Assembly: GCA_032622095.1 (NCBI GenBank)
Contig: CP136068.1
Location: 118,037,509-118,101,508, forward strand
DNA from: Siphonodentalium dalli
Lineage: Eukaryota; Mollusca; Scaphopoda; Gadilida; Siphonodentaliidae
Reading direction: 5' to 3'
DNA length: 64,000 nucleotides
Shown: in pieces, positions 1 through 12,300 of the stretch
How positions within the stretch are numbered: position 1 is the stretch's first letter
How the letters are laid out: each line of letters opens with the position of its first letter
The notes under the pieces: model-generated
Seen by the model: the letters and a program-made list of their open reading frames with translations, nothing else
Database searches by the model: none
Told to the model about the DNA's origin: nothing
Program-made: the position numbers and the translations under genes

Positions 1-305
1 AACCGCAGTTATGGGGAAATCTTGTCCCTCCGGCTGGTCTATTAGCATACCAAAGATCAACTGAATTGAGTTAGCGAAACCAAAGTTATGAGTTGAAACG
101 TTCGTACGGACAATTTTCTAAGTCCAAAAAGGGGCGTAACTCTGGAAAAAATGGGCGGACGAAACCGCAGTTATGGGGAAATCTTGTCCCCCCGGCTGGT
201 CTATTAGCATACCAAAGATCAACTGAATTGAGTTAGCGAAACCAAAGTGTTGAGTTGAAACGTTCGGAAGGACGGAAGGACGGACGGACGGAAGGACGGA
301 CGTAC
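1..305. repeat. Two tandem copies of a 163-bp-spaced repeat plus GGAC/GGAA microsatellite
   Basis: A stretch of about 105 bp starting aaccgcagttatggggaa recurs 163 bp later. It is followed by (ggac/ggaa)n at about 262-301. No coding potential is seen. The microsatellite tail is shared by many repeats in the window. Confidence 0.75.
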
Positions 306-670
306 CAACAAATGGGTAGATATGTGGCTTCGACCTATGTGGCTAGAAATGGTTATGTGGCTTTAGTTTTTATGTGGCTTCTCAAGTAGCCATAAAATTT
401 TAAGTGGCTATCAAGTAGTAGATAGTGATAAAACTCCAGATTATGGATTCATAACATGTTGGAATTATAGCAGAAGAAGCTGATTAAAACTCAAAAACTT
501 GCTCACAGCAACTGGGACAGTGGAATAGGAGAAACTGACAGGTCCGTGATTGGGTGGCTAGCCACATAAATGTCTTGTCAGTGTCCGACATCTCCTATTG
601 ACGGGTCATGGATGTCTAAATCGATGGACTTTTTTTTTCCAAATTTTGAGTGACTACAAAATTAAATATG

Positions 671-1098
671 CTGATTAGGCCAAATAGATCATTTTAGAAC
701 GTCCATCTGAAAGCTGTTACGTGGCTAGCCACGCAACGGAAGTTATGCACATAAATATCCATTTTACACAATCTTAGCCACATAAGTAGTCATTAGTAAA
801 CACGGATGGACGGAAGGACGGACGGACGGAAGGACGGACGGAGGGCTCCACTATATACCCCCAAATCTCCATCGGAGATCGGGGGCATAATAAGCTGATT
901 AGGCTAAATAGATCATTTTTAAACGTCCATCTGAAAGCTGTTACGTGGCTAGCCACGCAACGGAAGTTATGCACATAAATATCCATTTTACACAATCTTA
1001 GCCACATAAGTAGTCATTAGTAAACACAGACGTATGTACATACGTACGGACGGACGGAGACGGAGACTATACACCCGCCGACTTCTAGTCGGGGGCAT
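671..1098. repeat. Direct repeat of about 133 bp with GGAC microsatellites and short 3' hairpins
   Basis: The copies are 671-803 and 895-1027. Each is followed by (ggac/ggaa)n (804-843; 1047-1070) and a short hairpin ending in gggggcataataa. No protein is supported here; the open frame across it is only a microsatellite translation. Confidence 0.75.
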
Positions 1099-1194
1099 AA
1101 TAAATCTCAACGATATGCCGATACTTTATGTTCCGTAAACACACGTACAATCATTGCTGACACAATATATATGCTACAATATGTCATAAAATAC

Positions 1195-1945
1195 GTTGGA
1201 TGTTGTCGGTTGGTATATCATTGGTCCAACGTAATGCCAACGTAGATGACGTAGAAACCTCTGACGTCAAACTCTATGCGCGTGCACAACGGATCAGGCG
1301 TCTGCTTTTCTTATTGCGCGCTTTGTTCTGGTTCTCGTTCAGTGTTGCTGCTGGTATTGATTTGAGCAAATAAAGGATTCAGTTTCTTTAATTTGGAATT
1401 CAAGGATTTGTTCGTTCTTTAGATGCCACCTTCGGTCATCGGGTCGCTATCCGAGGTAGGTTAACGTTTGTGAGAAACTACTCTTTTGTGCAAAACTAAT
1501 TATTTTTCCCAATATTTTTCTTGGAATCACAAAGTTCTGAATGTTTGCACGGCGTACATATAAGTTATAGCGGAGAATACTTATTGACATGCATAGTACA
1601 TGCAGTTTCTCACAAACTTGCATCAGATAGCGACATGGTGGCTGAAGGTGGTAACTGAATTATGAACGGATTATTGGATGCCAAAAAAAAAAAAAAATCC
1701 CCAACGTTATGCCAACCAATTTAGTTTGAGTTCCCAACATTGTCCCTCCGTTGGGTCAACGTTATGCCAACCATGTGCCAACGCTCTGTATATGTCGTCC
1801 AACGTTGGCCCAACGTAGGCCCAATGCGTTGGCCCAAAATTGACCCAATGAGCAAAATTACGTTGGCCCAACGTTGGGTTGCCAAAGTTGGCCCAACCAT
1901 TCAGATGCTGGTTGTGCCAACGTTGGCCCAACCATGTCATGCTAT
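1195..1945. repeat. CCAACGTTGG-rich degenerate repeat
   Basis: Many copies of the palindromic words ccaacgttgg and ggcccaac occur at 1197-1250 and again at 1690-1945, with about 440 bp of unrelated sequence between them. The latter contains an aataaag word and could be an LTR-like insert. Open frames on both strands are by-products of the repeated word. Confidence 0.55.
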
Positions 1946-2795
1946 CTGGGGAAGCATTATGTCATCAATGATTGTGTTTGTGAATATGTGCTAAATCAAA
2001 CCTTGGCCATTTTATGTAAAATGCAAGTTGAGCGATAGTGCCATTGACACTTTCATTTGCCATTAGGCATTTTATTTTTTATGACTTGGTTTACCGATTT
2101 CTTTGGCTCAAAGGTAGGGGAGGTGGGAGGAAAAAAAATAAAAATAAAATCTGTATATATTTTTTTTAAAATTTAAATTGTCAAAAAATAGGGTCGGGAG
2201 AAATAAAATATTTGCTGTATAATAATCTCCTCATCTAAAACAAGCACGGGCAAATATATATTTTTATTTTGATGTTTCTTTAAAGCATGATACGAATAGA
2301 TGATAAAATATTGCCAATATCAGTGTCCGCCATGTTGGTGTTGACATTCTATACCATAAACATCACCGGGAGGCTTCGCTGTTCAAACGGAGGTTGTTGA
2401 CATTTTTCTAATTTTTTGTATATGTCTGGATTAATATTCCCATTGGCGGAAATAAAAAAAAAACGTAAACTAAATTTTTTTTTATTTTTATTGACAAACA
2501 GCTTTTTTTTGGGTAGGGAATTCCGTAAACCAAGTAATAAAAAATAAAATGCCTTACCATAAAAAATGTATCAGTTGATTTGAAGTGATATTATAAATTA
2601 TCTTTGGCAAAATCAGGGGTAGATGGAGATTTTATACCTGGATGTTGATTTCCGTCGAGGGCTTCAAAAAGGGACATTCAGGCTTCAAATATCCATATAC
2701 CCCACAAAGTTGCCAGATATAACAATTTTGTCTCTTCCAACAACCTGGTTAACAATGATTGATTTGGGATTTTAAATTTTATATTTTCGCATAGT
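1946..2795. other. AT-rich stretch 3' of the gene, no gene seen
   Basis: Low-complexity poly-A and poly-T rich sequence. The minus strand at 2630-2690 can be read as a short C-P-F-L peptide resembling the acid phosphatase tail, but no splice site of the required phase is present. Confidence 0.5.
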
Positions 2796-2885
2796 GCTCT
2801 TTCCATCAATGTATCACATTATTATAATCAATAATGATCAAGGAAATATGGGTTGATACAAAAATCGGACTTGGCACTGAAAGGG
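2796..2885. mobile_element. Half of a piggyBac-type MITE (CCCTTTCAGTGCC family)
   Basis: Only one arm is present. It runs from gctctttccatcaatg to ggacttggcactgaaaggg and is followed by ttaa. The full palindromic version is seen at 40855-41014 and 43111-43386. Confidence 0.7.
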
Positions 2886-2957
2886 TTAAAATGAAAACCG
2901 CTTTGGATAAGAGACTTGAATGGTGACATGGGTTCCTGGCCCTGAATATGCCTTTAA

Positions 2958-3176
2958 CACTTTCATAACGGGAGCTGCGCTGGTGCAGCATTAAATATCC
3001 TGTGCCAGTGCATTTTCTTATACATGCGAGTCTCTCATAGGGAGCCTAGCATATATCAGAGAATGCACTGGCTTACACTTAGGACTAGGTAAATATTATG
3101 GGAGACTCGCATATATAAGAGAATGCATTGGCACAGGGTTTTCGCAAAATTTCAGGAAGCTCCAGTCATGGAGGGG
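2958..3176. mobile_element. piggyBac-type MITE (GGAGCTGCGCTGGTGCAGC family)
   Basis: Flanked by TTAA on both sides (2954-2957, 3177-3180). It contains the hairpin word gcattctcttatatatgcgag in inverted pairs. Related copies lie at 48444-48694 and 54088-54318, with interrupted ones at 37697-38741 and near 49140-49713. It lies 30 bp downstream of the acid phosphatase stop. Confidence 0.8.
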
Positions 3177-3205
3177 TTAAGTAAATGTCCTTTATCACCA
3201 CACTA

Positions 3206-3394
3206 CTACTGTAACCAACCTGGTTTAGTCAACGGGTATGGATCTTTTTTTGTATCATTTTTATAGTAGATTTCCACAACAGGCTGTCCGGGACTCTTCT
3301 CATGAAATTCCACCATTACTGTTGCACAGTACTGAGGTAACCTCTTGTTGTGAACTTCAAGGAAGTTTAGAACAGAATCTACAGTCTCATCATG
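3206..3394 (-). CDS. Acid phosphatase last recognised exon (HD catalytic dyad)
   Basis: The acceptor is cttgtttgcag and the exon opens with CAT GAT GAG (HDE). His-Asp is the general acid pair; vertebrate enzymes usually read HDT here, so the glutamate is a mild oddity. It continues through [24 protein letters not shown] and DPYPLTKPG, then W-L-Q and a stop at 3206-3208. Family members normally continue after PG with a C-x-x-x-C-P-L tail. A weak donor sits at CCAG|gttggt (3220/3219), so the W-L-Q-stop reading may be read-through into intron, with the true C-terminal exon elsewhere. A piggyBac-type MITE ends 30 bp past the stop. Confidence 0.9.
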   Translation of the reverse strand, partial: HDETVDSVLNFLEVHNKRLPQYCATVMVEFHEKSPGQPVVEIYYKNDTKKDPYPLTKPGWLQ

Positions 3395-6300
3395 CTGCAA
3401 ACAAGAATAATTAGAGGTGAGACTGTCCCAATGGGTCTAAGGATATCCCCAACAGAGCACATGGGCTATACAAAAATTAACCATTTTAACCCTTTACCCA
3501 ACAAACGACCAAAAACGCCCAAATAAAGCTTCAACAGCCTAAAATAGCTTCGGTCTGTCTCAATAACACCATACACATATGGATATCATTGGAACCGGTT
3601 CATTGACCACATTGTGATGGTTACAGTTATGCCCTGTGCCAATGCATTATCTTATATATGCGAGTCGACCATAGGTCGCCTCGCATATATAAGAGAATGC
3701 ATTGGCCTAACAATTGTTTACAATTTTAATAATTTGTTCTTGTATTCTTTAACAATTTTATAATTTCACCCATACAGAGCCCCAGACAAACATGAGCAGA
3801 CGACACTCTTCTATATGCTTCTATATATGTGTGGGGCTCCCTGCAGGGTAATGGATGTTTTTTATTTTATGTCCTAAAATTTTCAAGATAGACCATATTG
3901 TGATGGTTACAGTTATGCCCTGTGCCAATGCATTATCTTATATATGCGAGTCGACCATAGGTCGCCTCGCATATATAAGAGAATGCATTGGCACAGGGCC
4001 GTTCTGTTGGGTAAAGGGTTAAAAGAAGAAGACTCTTTCGATGCTCAAATTATGCATATGTAATTTGGTAGCAGGGTAAAAAATGGTAATAACTCAACTA
4101 AAATACGTCCAACCTATCTCGTAATCTCAAGTGCACAGGTTATAGTGGTGGTAAATATACATCCAACCTATCTCGTAATCTCAAGTGCACAGGTTATAGT
4201 GGTGGTAAATATATGCGCCAAGTTTCAAAAAAGCTTGCACAAAATTACAAAAGGGGGATATCAATAGTAAAATGAATGGTTCTCACAATTACAGGAGCAC
4301 AGGTTCCGATGATGGTCAATAATTGGGACAAGTTTCAAAATATTGACTTAAGTAGTACAAGCCAGTGTTCACGCTGTCGGTGGCCAAAGTTGTCAATGGC
4401 CACTTTTTTTTTAAAGTAGCCACAATTTTTTTTTTCCAACCACAAATGGAGACAGAAATCTAGTTCAAAATCACTGAATAGATGGACGAAATTAGGCGAA
4501 GAAATATCGCTGGTTTTGGACATGCAGGTTTAATACTTCGGATACATCATATGAAGACAACCCAAATTTATTTTGTAAGGGGAGCGTTTATTGATGGTGA
4601 TGGTTGTACAAATGCGATTACTAATCATCAAAAACCTTAATCTCTGCACTGGCTATATCATAGTTTGTTGACTAGGCAGTCTGTAAGATGAAATACGTAA
4701 ATGCATTGTCCAATAATTTGATGTACCAGCGATGCATGTCAGTTACGTAATGTGTCGTAAACTGCCTTCCGTCTTATAACAACAACAGGGCTTAAAGGGG
4801 TACTGTACCCCAATTTCAATAAAATCCCGGTGACAATAACGATCTAATATCAAGATTATATTTTAAAATAACTAATTTGAGTCGACGATGTCTACTGAAA
4901 ACGTTCCGGTTAACAGGCTATCACAAAAGTAAAATTGAATTATTTAATATAAATTCATTTATGGCTGGAGTCATAAAATGGAGAATTATGCCAGTACGAG
5001 TTACCGTTCTTGAAATAGTATCTGTTGCATGTCACGGCCGTTCGCGAACATTATTGAGTTGCACACATAACATGTTACCTGCAAAAGAAAGGCCCGCTAT
5101 AACCGAATCGGAAAAAGGAGAAAGAAACAAGAGTCCTGAAGCGTCAATAATTTTATACGGAGTGAGATTGCTCGATGGAAGAGATTGGATGCATCAATTG
5201 AAGCTGTGAACAATCAACTTCCGGTTCTTCCTGCGACATGAGTCTTCTCCGGTGAAGGTCAAAAACATGGCGCGTAGTTTGAAATCGTAATATTTTTGTT
5301 TCCAAGATCAATATTTTCTTCGCTTAATTAGGTTTACACGAAACTCATATAACACGAACACAATCTAACTTGAAAGTAATTTCAATGGGAGTAAATAAAA
5401 AAAATTGTCTATCCCTGTGTACAGTACCCCTTTAACACCATAAAGGTTATTAATACAACAATAGGTATTCAACAGTTATCACCTCACGATAATAAGCAAC
5501 ATAATTGTTGTTTTATTGCGGCGAAAATAGCGATGACAACTAGCACACCTCATTACATAATCAGTTGGCGAACATGGTGTCAGCGACATGACATAGAGTC
5601 ACAGAGTTATAAATTTAAAAAATTATAATGTAGTCATTAATTGTGAGCCCAGAAAATGAGGATTTAATTAGGACAAAAAACATTTGGCCAATTTTTTTTT
5701 TATTTGGCCACTAAAAATTTCATTTGGCCACTTTTATGGCCAGAAATGTTTTCGGTCCAACGCGAACAATGATACAAGCTCAGACATATTTACAGGGTTT
5801 CATACAATTTCTAAGTTGAAAAAGGGGGATAATTATTAACTCCACTGAAAAAAAGTCAGACGGATCTATAATCGCAGATGCACAGACTCATTCACAAACT
5901 ATCTTCAGGCTCCATTCCCCGAATATCCAACTCAACATAGTATGTTTATCTCGTACAACAAACAAGAAGTCAGTACGAATTTTTCGGTATTTATTGTATA
6001 TAACCCTAGAGTCCACAATAAGTGACCATGCATATATGGTTGATATTTAATTAACTAGCCTTACCCCGGAGTACATAAATATTTTCTGAGTCAATCTTGG
6101 CTCTGGACTAGTGATGTTTTCCATATGACTGATCATCTCTTTGAGTAGAGGTCCTGTAAAACAGTTGAAGGATGATCAGTTACAAAGGAAAATTGTTTAT
6201 CATATAATTAGTACTTAAACCCGGCCTCAAACATATCAGTTACAAAGGAATATTGTTTATCATATAATTAGTACTTAAACCCGGCCTCAAACATATCAGT

Positions 6301-9300
6301 TACAAAGGAATATTGTTTATCATATAATTAGTACTTAAACACCCACCCCCCCCCCCCCCCCCCCGGCCTCAAACTAATCAGTTACAAAGGAAAATTGTTT
6401 ATCATATAATTAGTACTTAAACCCGGCCTCAAACTAATCAGTTACAAAGGAATATTGTTTATCATATAATTAGTACTTAAACCCGGCCTCAAACAGATCA
6501 GTTACAAAGGAATATTGTTTATCATATAATTAGTACTTAAACCCGGCCTCAAACAGATCAGTTACAAAGGAATATTGTTTATCATATAATTAGTACTTAA
6601 AGGGGTACTGTACGCCACATGTTGTTGTTGGTTTCTATAGTCTCCGTGTCGGAGAATAAGGTAACAATTTTTCCATTATTTGAAAGTCTGTTGAGTACGA
6701 AGTCATGTTACGGATGACAAATTTACCGGAATGCAAAAATACAAATTGTCGTTGTCGAGTAATTTTTGTAAAGTTTTCAACCAAATGAATCAAATAAAAG
6801 TTATATTATATGCATACTAGTCCCATATAATCATTTAAGTTATTGTATCGTCGCTAGTCAGTGAGTGGCTTGGGTGTTCTCCCCGTATCATCATAATATT
6901 TTAAGCAATCGTGTGTGCGATCGGTTTAAAATCCAGTATCCCTCAATTACTATTTTTGATTACGGCAATTCGTAATTTAAATGACGCCATTTTATGGCTC
7001 CAGTCATAAATTCAATTTATATCAAATTATTAACTTTTAAATTATTAAATTTTAAGATAGCCTATTAACCTGAGCGTTTACAGAAAACATCTTCGACTCA
7101 AATTACTTATGTTTCTATATATTATCGATATTAGATCGTTGTTGTCACCGGAAATTTAATGAAATGGCGTACAGTACCCCTTTAAACCCGGCCTCAAACT
7201 AATCAGTTACAAAGGAATATTGTTTATCATATAATTAGTACTTTAACCCGGCCTCAAACTAATCAGTTACAAAGGAAAATTGTTTATCAAATAATTAGTA
7301 CTTTAACCCGCCTCAAACTGATCAGTTATGAAGGAAAATTGTATGATAACCTTGAGACAAATCTTTATCAATAGTATATTAAAGATGCTCTATCTCTTCC
7401 AGACATCACTTCCAATAAAAATGTTTTGGAGAAACTAGTAACACGCCTGCTGCCTGCATTATTATGCCCTTAAAACACAAGAAAGATACCTTAACATACA
7501 GTAATGCCCTAAATAATTGACTCCTTAACCACAGCAGAATTATGAGCAACTTTTCAGGATTTAGTCGGAAATATAGCTTGTTGCCATTCATCGGAAAGTT
7601 CTCACAGATTTCCGATGAATGGCAACAAGCCATCTTTCCAACTGAATCCTGAAAAGTTACCCATAATTCTGCTGTGGTTAATGAGTCGATTAGTTAGAGC
7701 ATTACTGTATATCCAATTTAAGGGGTTTCCACACCTGAGCTATGTCAGGAGGTGGAAAGTTTAGATGGACCTACACAGAAAACTACTTAATTGTTAAGTT
7801 AGTACAGCCTAACAGTAAAAGTCTTGAATGGCAATTTAATTGTCTTTTGAGTTCAATACTGCTTCAAGAATCTCAGCATAATGCTTGGTTCGTTAGAAAA
7901 TTGTGGGAAGCCATTACCATGAACTGTTTGAATTCAATGTTTATTGAGACATTTGCTCACAAAAGCCAAAGAAAATCATGCAATCTCGAGCTGGGATCAC
8001 ACCTAATGTGAAGTAGATTATTGAGGAACAAGAAATATAATCTCTGCCTTGATGTTTGTTCAATGTTATATAGTTCAGAACAGGGTCAGCACATAAAAAT
8101 GTTCCCAGGAATAGGACTGGATGATATAATCTCTACGGGGTGTTAGCCAGAGTAGAGACTCATGATATGATCTAGGAGTATGGATACAAGTTGGACTGGC
8201 ATTTTTATGTGTGGAATGTGAACAAACCAACTACTGTAATACCCTAATATTTCCGACTAAATTACCCATAATTCTGCTGTGGTTAAGGAGTCGATTATTT
8301 AGGGTATTAATGTAGCATCCATTCTCCATGGAACACAAGCAAATCAACATCCATTACTTACAAACCTTGAAATAGTGTGTCTGTCATTTGCAGAATGAGG
8401 TCCTCAAAAGATAGTAGTGACGCTACCCTGCACAGCTGGCTGGCATCACTAAATTCACCCTCTGGGGACCTCATTCTGCTTTAATAGGCCTCATCTTCTT
8501 GGAAGTATCTATAGTCTCAAATTTACATTTTTTTTAGTTACTTTTTCCCTTCTATTCAGTTTCTATATCCCCTAAAGATAAAATGCATAATCAAGGTGAC
8601 TAATGGGTGAACATCACCAACCGCAAATGGGGCACTTCCATCTGGAGCTATGTCTCCAATAGCAGTTGAGGCCTAAGCAGAATGGGGTCCCCAGAGGATG
8701 AATTAGTGATGATAAATTCACCCTCTGGGGACCTCATTCTTCAAATGACAGACACACTATATTCAGACTGGTACACCATAGATTAATAACTAGCCTGCTG
8801 TGTTGGGTAGCATCACTAAATTCACCCTCTGGGGACCTTCTTCAAATGACAGACACACTATTTCCAGGCTTGTTGTATAATTATTCAAGGGTTGCTAGGA
8901 AAGCCGCTAGAATGAGGGTAAGTCCTAAAACCACTGGTATGCATTCAGACAATGACATGTCCTGGATACATATTGTGGAGTAAGTCATAAGGACTCTACA
9001 GGTATGTCAAACAAATATAAAGAAGAGAATCAGTGGCATAGCGACGGAATACCCAACTTAATATTTGATTCATACTGAATATCACGAACGCTCTTTATTA
9101 GTATCTATATAGTTTGTAAACAGTAAACTGCTACAGTGCAGTATACAATATAATAATTTATGTTTGATTGTCAGCATAGCTTGATAACATTAGGACGCGT
9201 TAATTATATAATTTGGAAATTGTTTACATTCTGTGTTTTATTCTCTCTAAGGCCTTTTTTTTTTATAAGATGGTTTGCGGATTTTTTTCCCAGAATAGTG

Positions 9301-12300
9301 GGTCGGTCGGAAGGAAAAAAAACATGGTTCAGCTGCATGGTTGGGAAAATAAATAAATACACAAACAGTCTGAAAACATGTTTTTTTTCCCCAACACTGT
9401 TTTATTTATACTAAGGAATTATAGATAATTCTAATATATTGCTATGTGATAGGACATATATTGGCTTGGAATCCTTGAATAGAGAGAATTCACAGATGTC
9501 GGACATATGCACCATATTTTAAACTGCAGGTGATGTGGTAGAGATGGTCCGTGTGTGGGTATTGAACTACTAGTCCAGTGCATTTAAGAAAAAAAAATGC
9601 CAAACCCGGAATTAATTGCAACAGAATTTTGTTTTGCTGGAATAAGTACATAAACCCTCCATAAACAACATACTAAAAATCGGCAAAAATCGGAAAAAGG
9701 GAAATTGGTGAATTTCGTGAAATAAATTTGGGGAAATTTTGTCAAATCATCAATTTATGGATTTTCATGGATGTATATAAAAACAATCAAATTCAAAAAT
9801 CCTACAAATAGCACGTGTATTGTGTCGACCTCAAGTTCCTGAACCCAGTACTGAAAACCAGTCCCAGATTAATTACGTATTTTTCGAGCTGTGTGCCTTA
9901 AAAAACGCGAGTTTACCTGATTTCGGCCCATTTTCGGGGCCTCAATTTCGAAGAATGAGCCAAAATGCCTTATTTATTATTAATTATTAAAAAAACTAGA
10001 GCAAACTGAAGGGATTTTTCAGTGTTTTAGTAATTTCCTCACTAGATTAAACACAAAATATGATTAATATGTGCATCTATAATTAAGAAGAAGATTATAT
10101 TCTCAAACAAAATGTGTGTTCCATTGTATGGACTTAGCCAATTTTGCCTCTGACACTGAACGTTTGTGATGAAATGCAATATTTGAGGTCATGTAACTCA
10201 ATAATTTAATACCCATATGCCATGCTTTTCTTATAACCTTTTAAGTAATTTGGATTGAACAAATTGTAAAGGTATTAACAGGACATTATTTAAGAAAATC
10301 AAACATTGGTTATGCCATAGTATGTCACTTGATTTCTTTCATTTGTCAGGAAACTGACTCCAAATTTTAACGTTGGTATAGGGGTAGAAAAATCACAAAA
10401 TGCAATCTTATCACCAAATTACAGCCTTTTCAGACACAATGTTGTTTTCTTCCAATTTTTGTACATTCCTGTTGCATTATAAAACTGCTTAATACGTTAT
10501 CGGACGTTGATTTAGAATTTTATGGTTATGTTGTATAAAAGCAATCTCAAAATGCCAATTTGACATTTCACTGCCAAATTATGACAAAAAATATTATAGC
10601 TCTGTCAATAAACATAAACAAAGGAAATTTCAAATTATGTATGAAAGAACAATGTAAGCAGAAGCTGCTAATATAAAGTTTTATGCTTCAAGATGCATAA
10701 TTTTTTGAAGTTTTTGTTGATATGCTTTCCCCTACCCCATTTTTCTGCCGTTCAAATTTGAAGTAAGTTTCCACAATGATGAGTAAAATCCAGTGACATT
10801 CATTGGTATAACCATTGATATGCTATTTTCTCAACAAAAAAATGATTTAACCCTTTACCCAACAAACCGGCCAAAACCGGCCAAATAAAGCTTCAACAGC
10901 CTAAAATATCTTCGGTCTTTCTCAATAGAACCATACAAATATGGATATCATTGGAACCGGCTCCTTGACCACATTGTGATAGTTACAGTTATGCCCTGTG
11001 CCAATGCATTCTCTTATATATGCGAGTCGACCATAGGTCGCCTCGCATATATAAGAGAATGCATTGGCCTAAAAAAAAATCTTTTTTTAACACTTTTTAC
11101 CATTTTTTCTTACATTCTTTAACAATTTTATAATTTTTAATGTGTTAAGCCAATGCATTCTCTTATATATGCGAGGCGACCTATGGTCGACTCGCATATA
11201 TAAGAGAATGCATTGGCACAGGGCCCTTCTGTTGGGTAAAGGGTTAAGAGGACAGATCACTTAATTTTACACAATAAACTTTCGTTAATTTTTCTGAATA
11301 TGCCTAAAATCCTTTTAAAATTGACAAAAACGCCTCACAATAGCATTTTCGGAAAAGAGGCTAGACTAAGAGTTCATAGGACCATAATTTTATTTTCTTC
11401 ACCAATGTATTTGGAAATTCCTTCACAATTTGTTCAATCTAGTATTCTCAAAATGTTATGAGAAAAGCAGAGCATGTGGATATTAATTTATTGAGTTACA
11501 TGACCTCAAATATGGCATTTCATCACACGAGTTCTGTGTCAAGGCAAATTTGGCTAAGTCCATACAATGGAACACACATTTTGTTTGAGAATATTTTATT
11601 CTCCTTATTCATAGATGCACATATTAATCATATTTTGTGTTTTATCTAGTGAGGAAATTACTAAAACAGTGAAAAAGTCATTAATTTTGCTCTAGTTTTT
11701 AAAATAATTAACCATATAATACGGCATTTGGCTCATTCTGCGAAATTAAGGATCCGAAATCAGGTAAACTCGCGTTTTTGAAGGCACACAACTCGAAAAA
11801 TACTTAAGGAATCTGGGAATGGTTTCCAGTTCTGGATTCAGGAAAATGTAGTCGACAAAATAGGCATGATAATTGTAGGACTTGTAAATTTGAATTTTGT
11901 ATATACATTCATGAAAATCCATAAATTGATGATTTGACCAACTTTTCCCAATTTTTTTCACGAAATTCACTAATTTCCCTTTTTCCGATTTTTGCTGATT
12001 TTTAGTATGTTGTTTATGGAGGGTATATGTACCAATTCCAGCAAAAAAAAATTCTGTTGCAATTAGTTCTGGGTAAAACCATAAATGCACTGGACTATAC
12101 CTGTATTGATAGTATTATTAATATTCAATTGAGACAATATTATTAAAATGTTGATTATTTTTTATTAGTTCATTTAAATCTTCCTCTTCTTGGCACCGAC
12201 TTTCACGGCGTTTCAGGGATAATGCCCTTTGAGTAGCAGCCTGCACAAGGTTATCGGCCTGAACATCAACTGACACGTACAGTCCAATCTGGAATATGTT

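Noticed and set aside
1707-1994. Open frames on both strands rich in W, G, P, Q
   Set aside because: They are produced by the repeated ccaacgttggccc word.
2630-2700. Minus-strand CPFL peptide as the missing C-terminal acid phosphatase exon
   Set aside because: The peptide resembles the family CPL tail and is followed by a GT, but no AG lies in a position that gives the reading phase required by either possible donor at 3206-3220.
6173-7342. CRISPR-like array
   Set aside because: Units are contiguous 60-mers without spacers, in an intron of a eukaryotic gene; it is a minisatellite.
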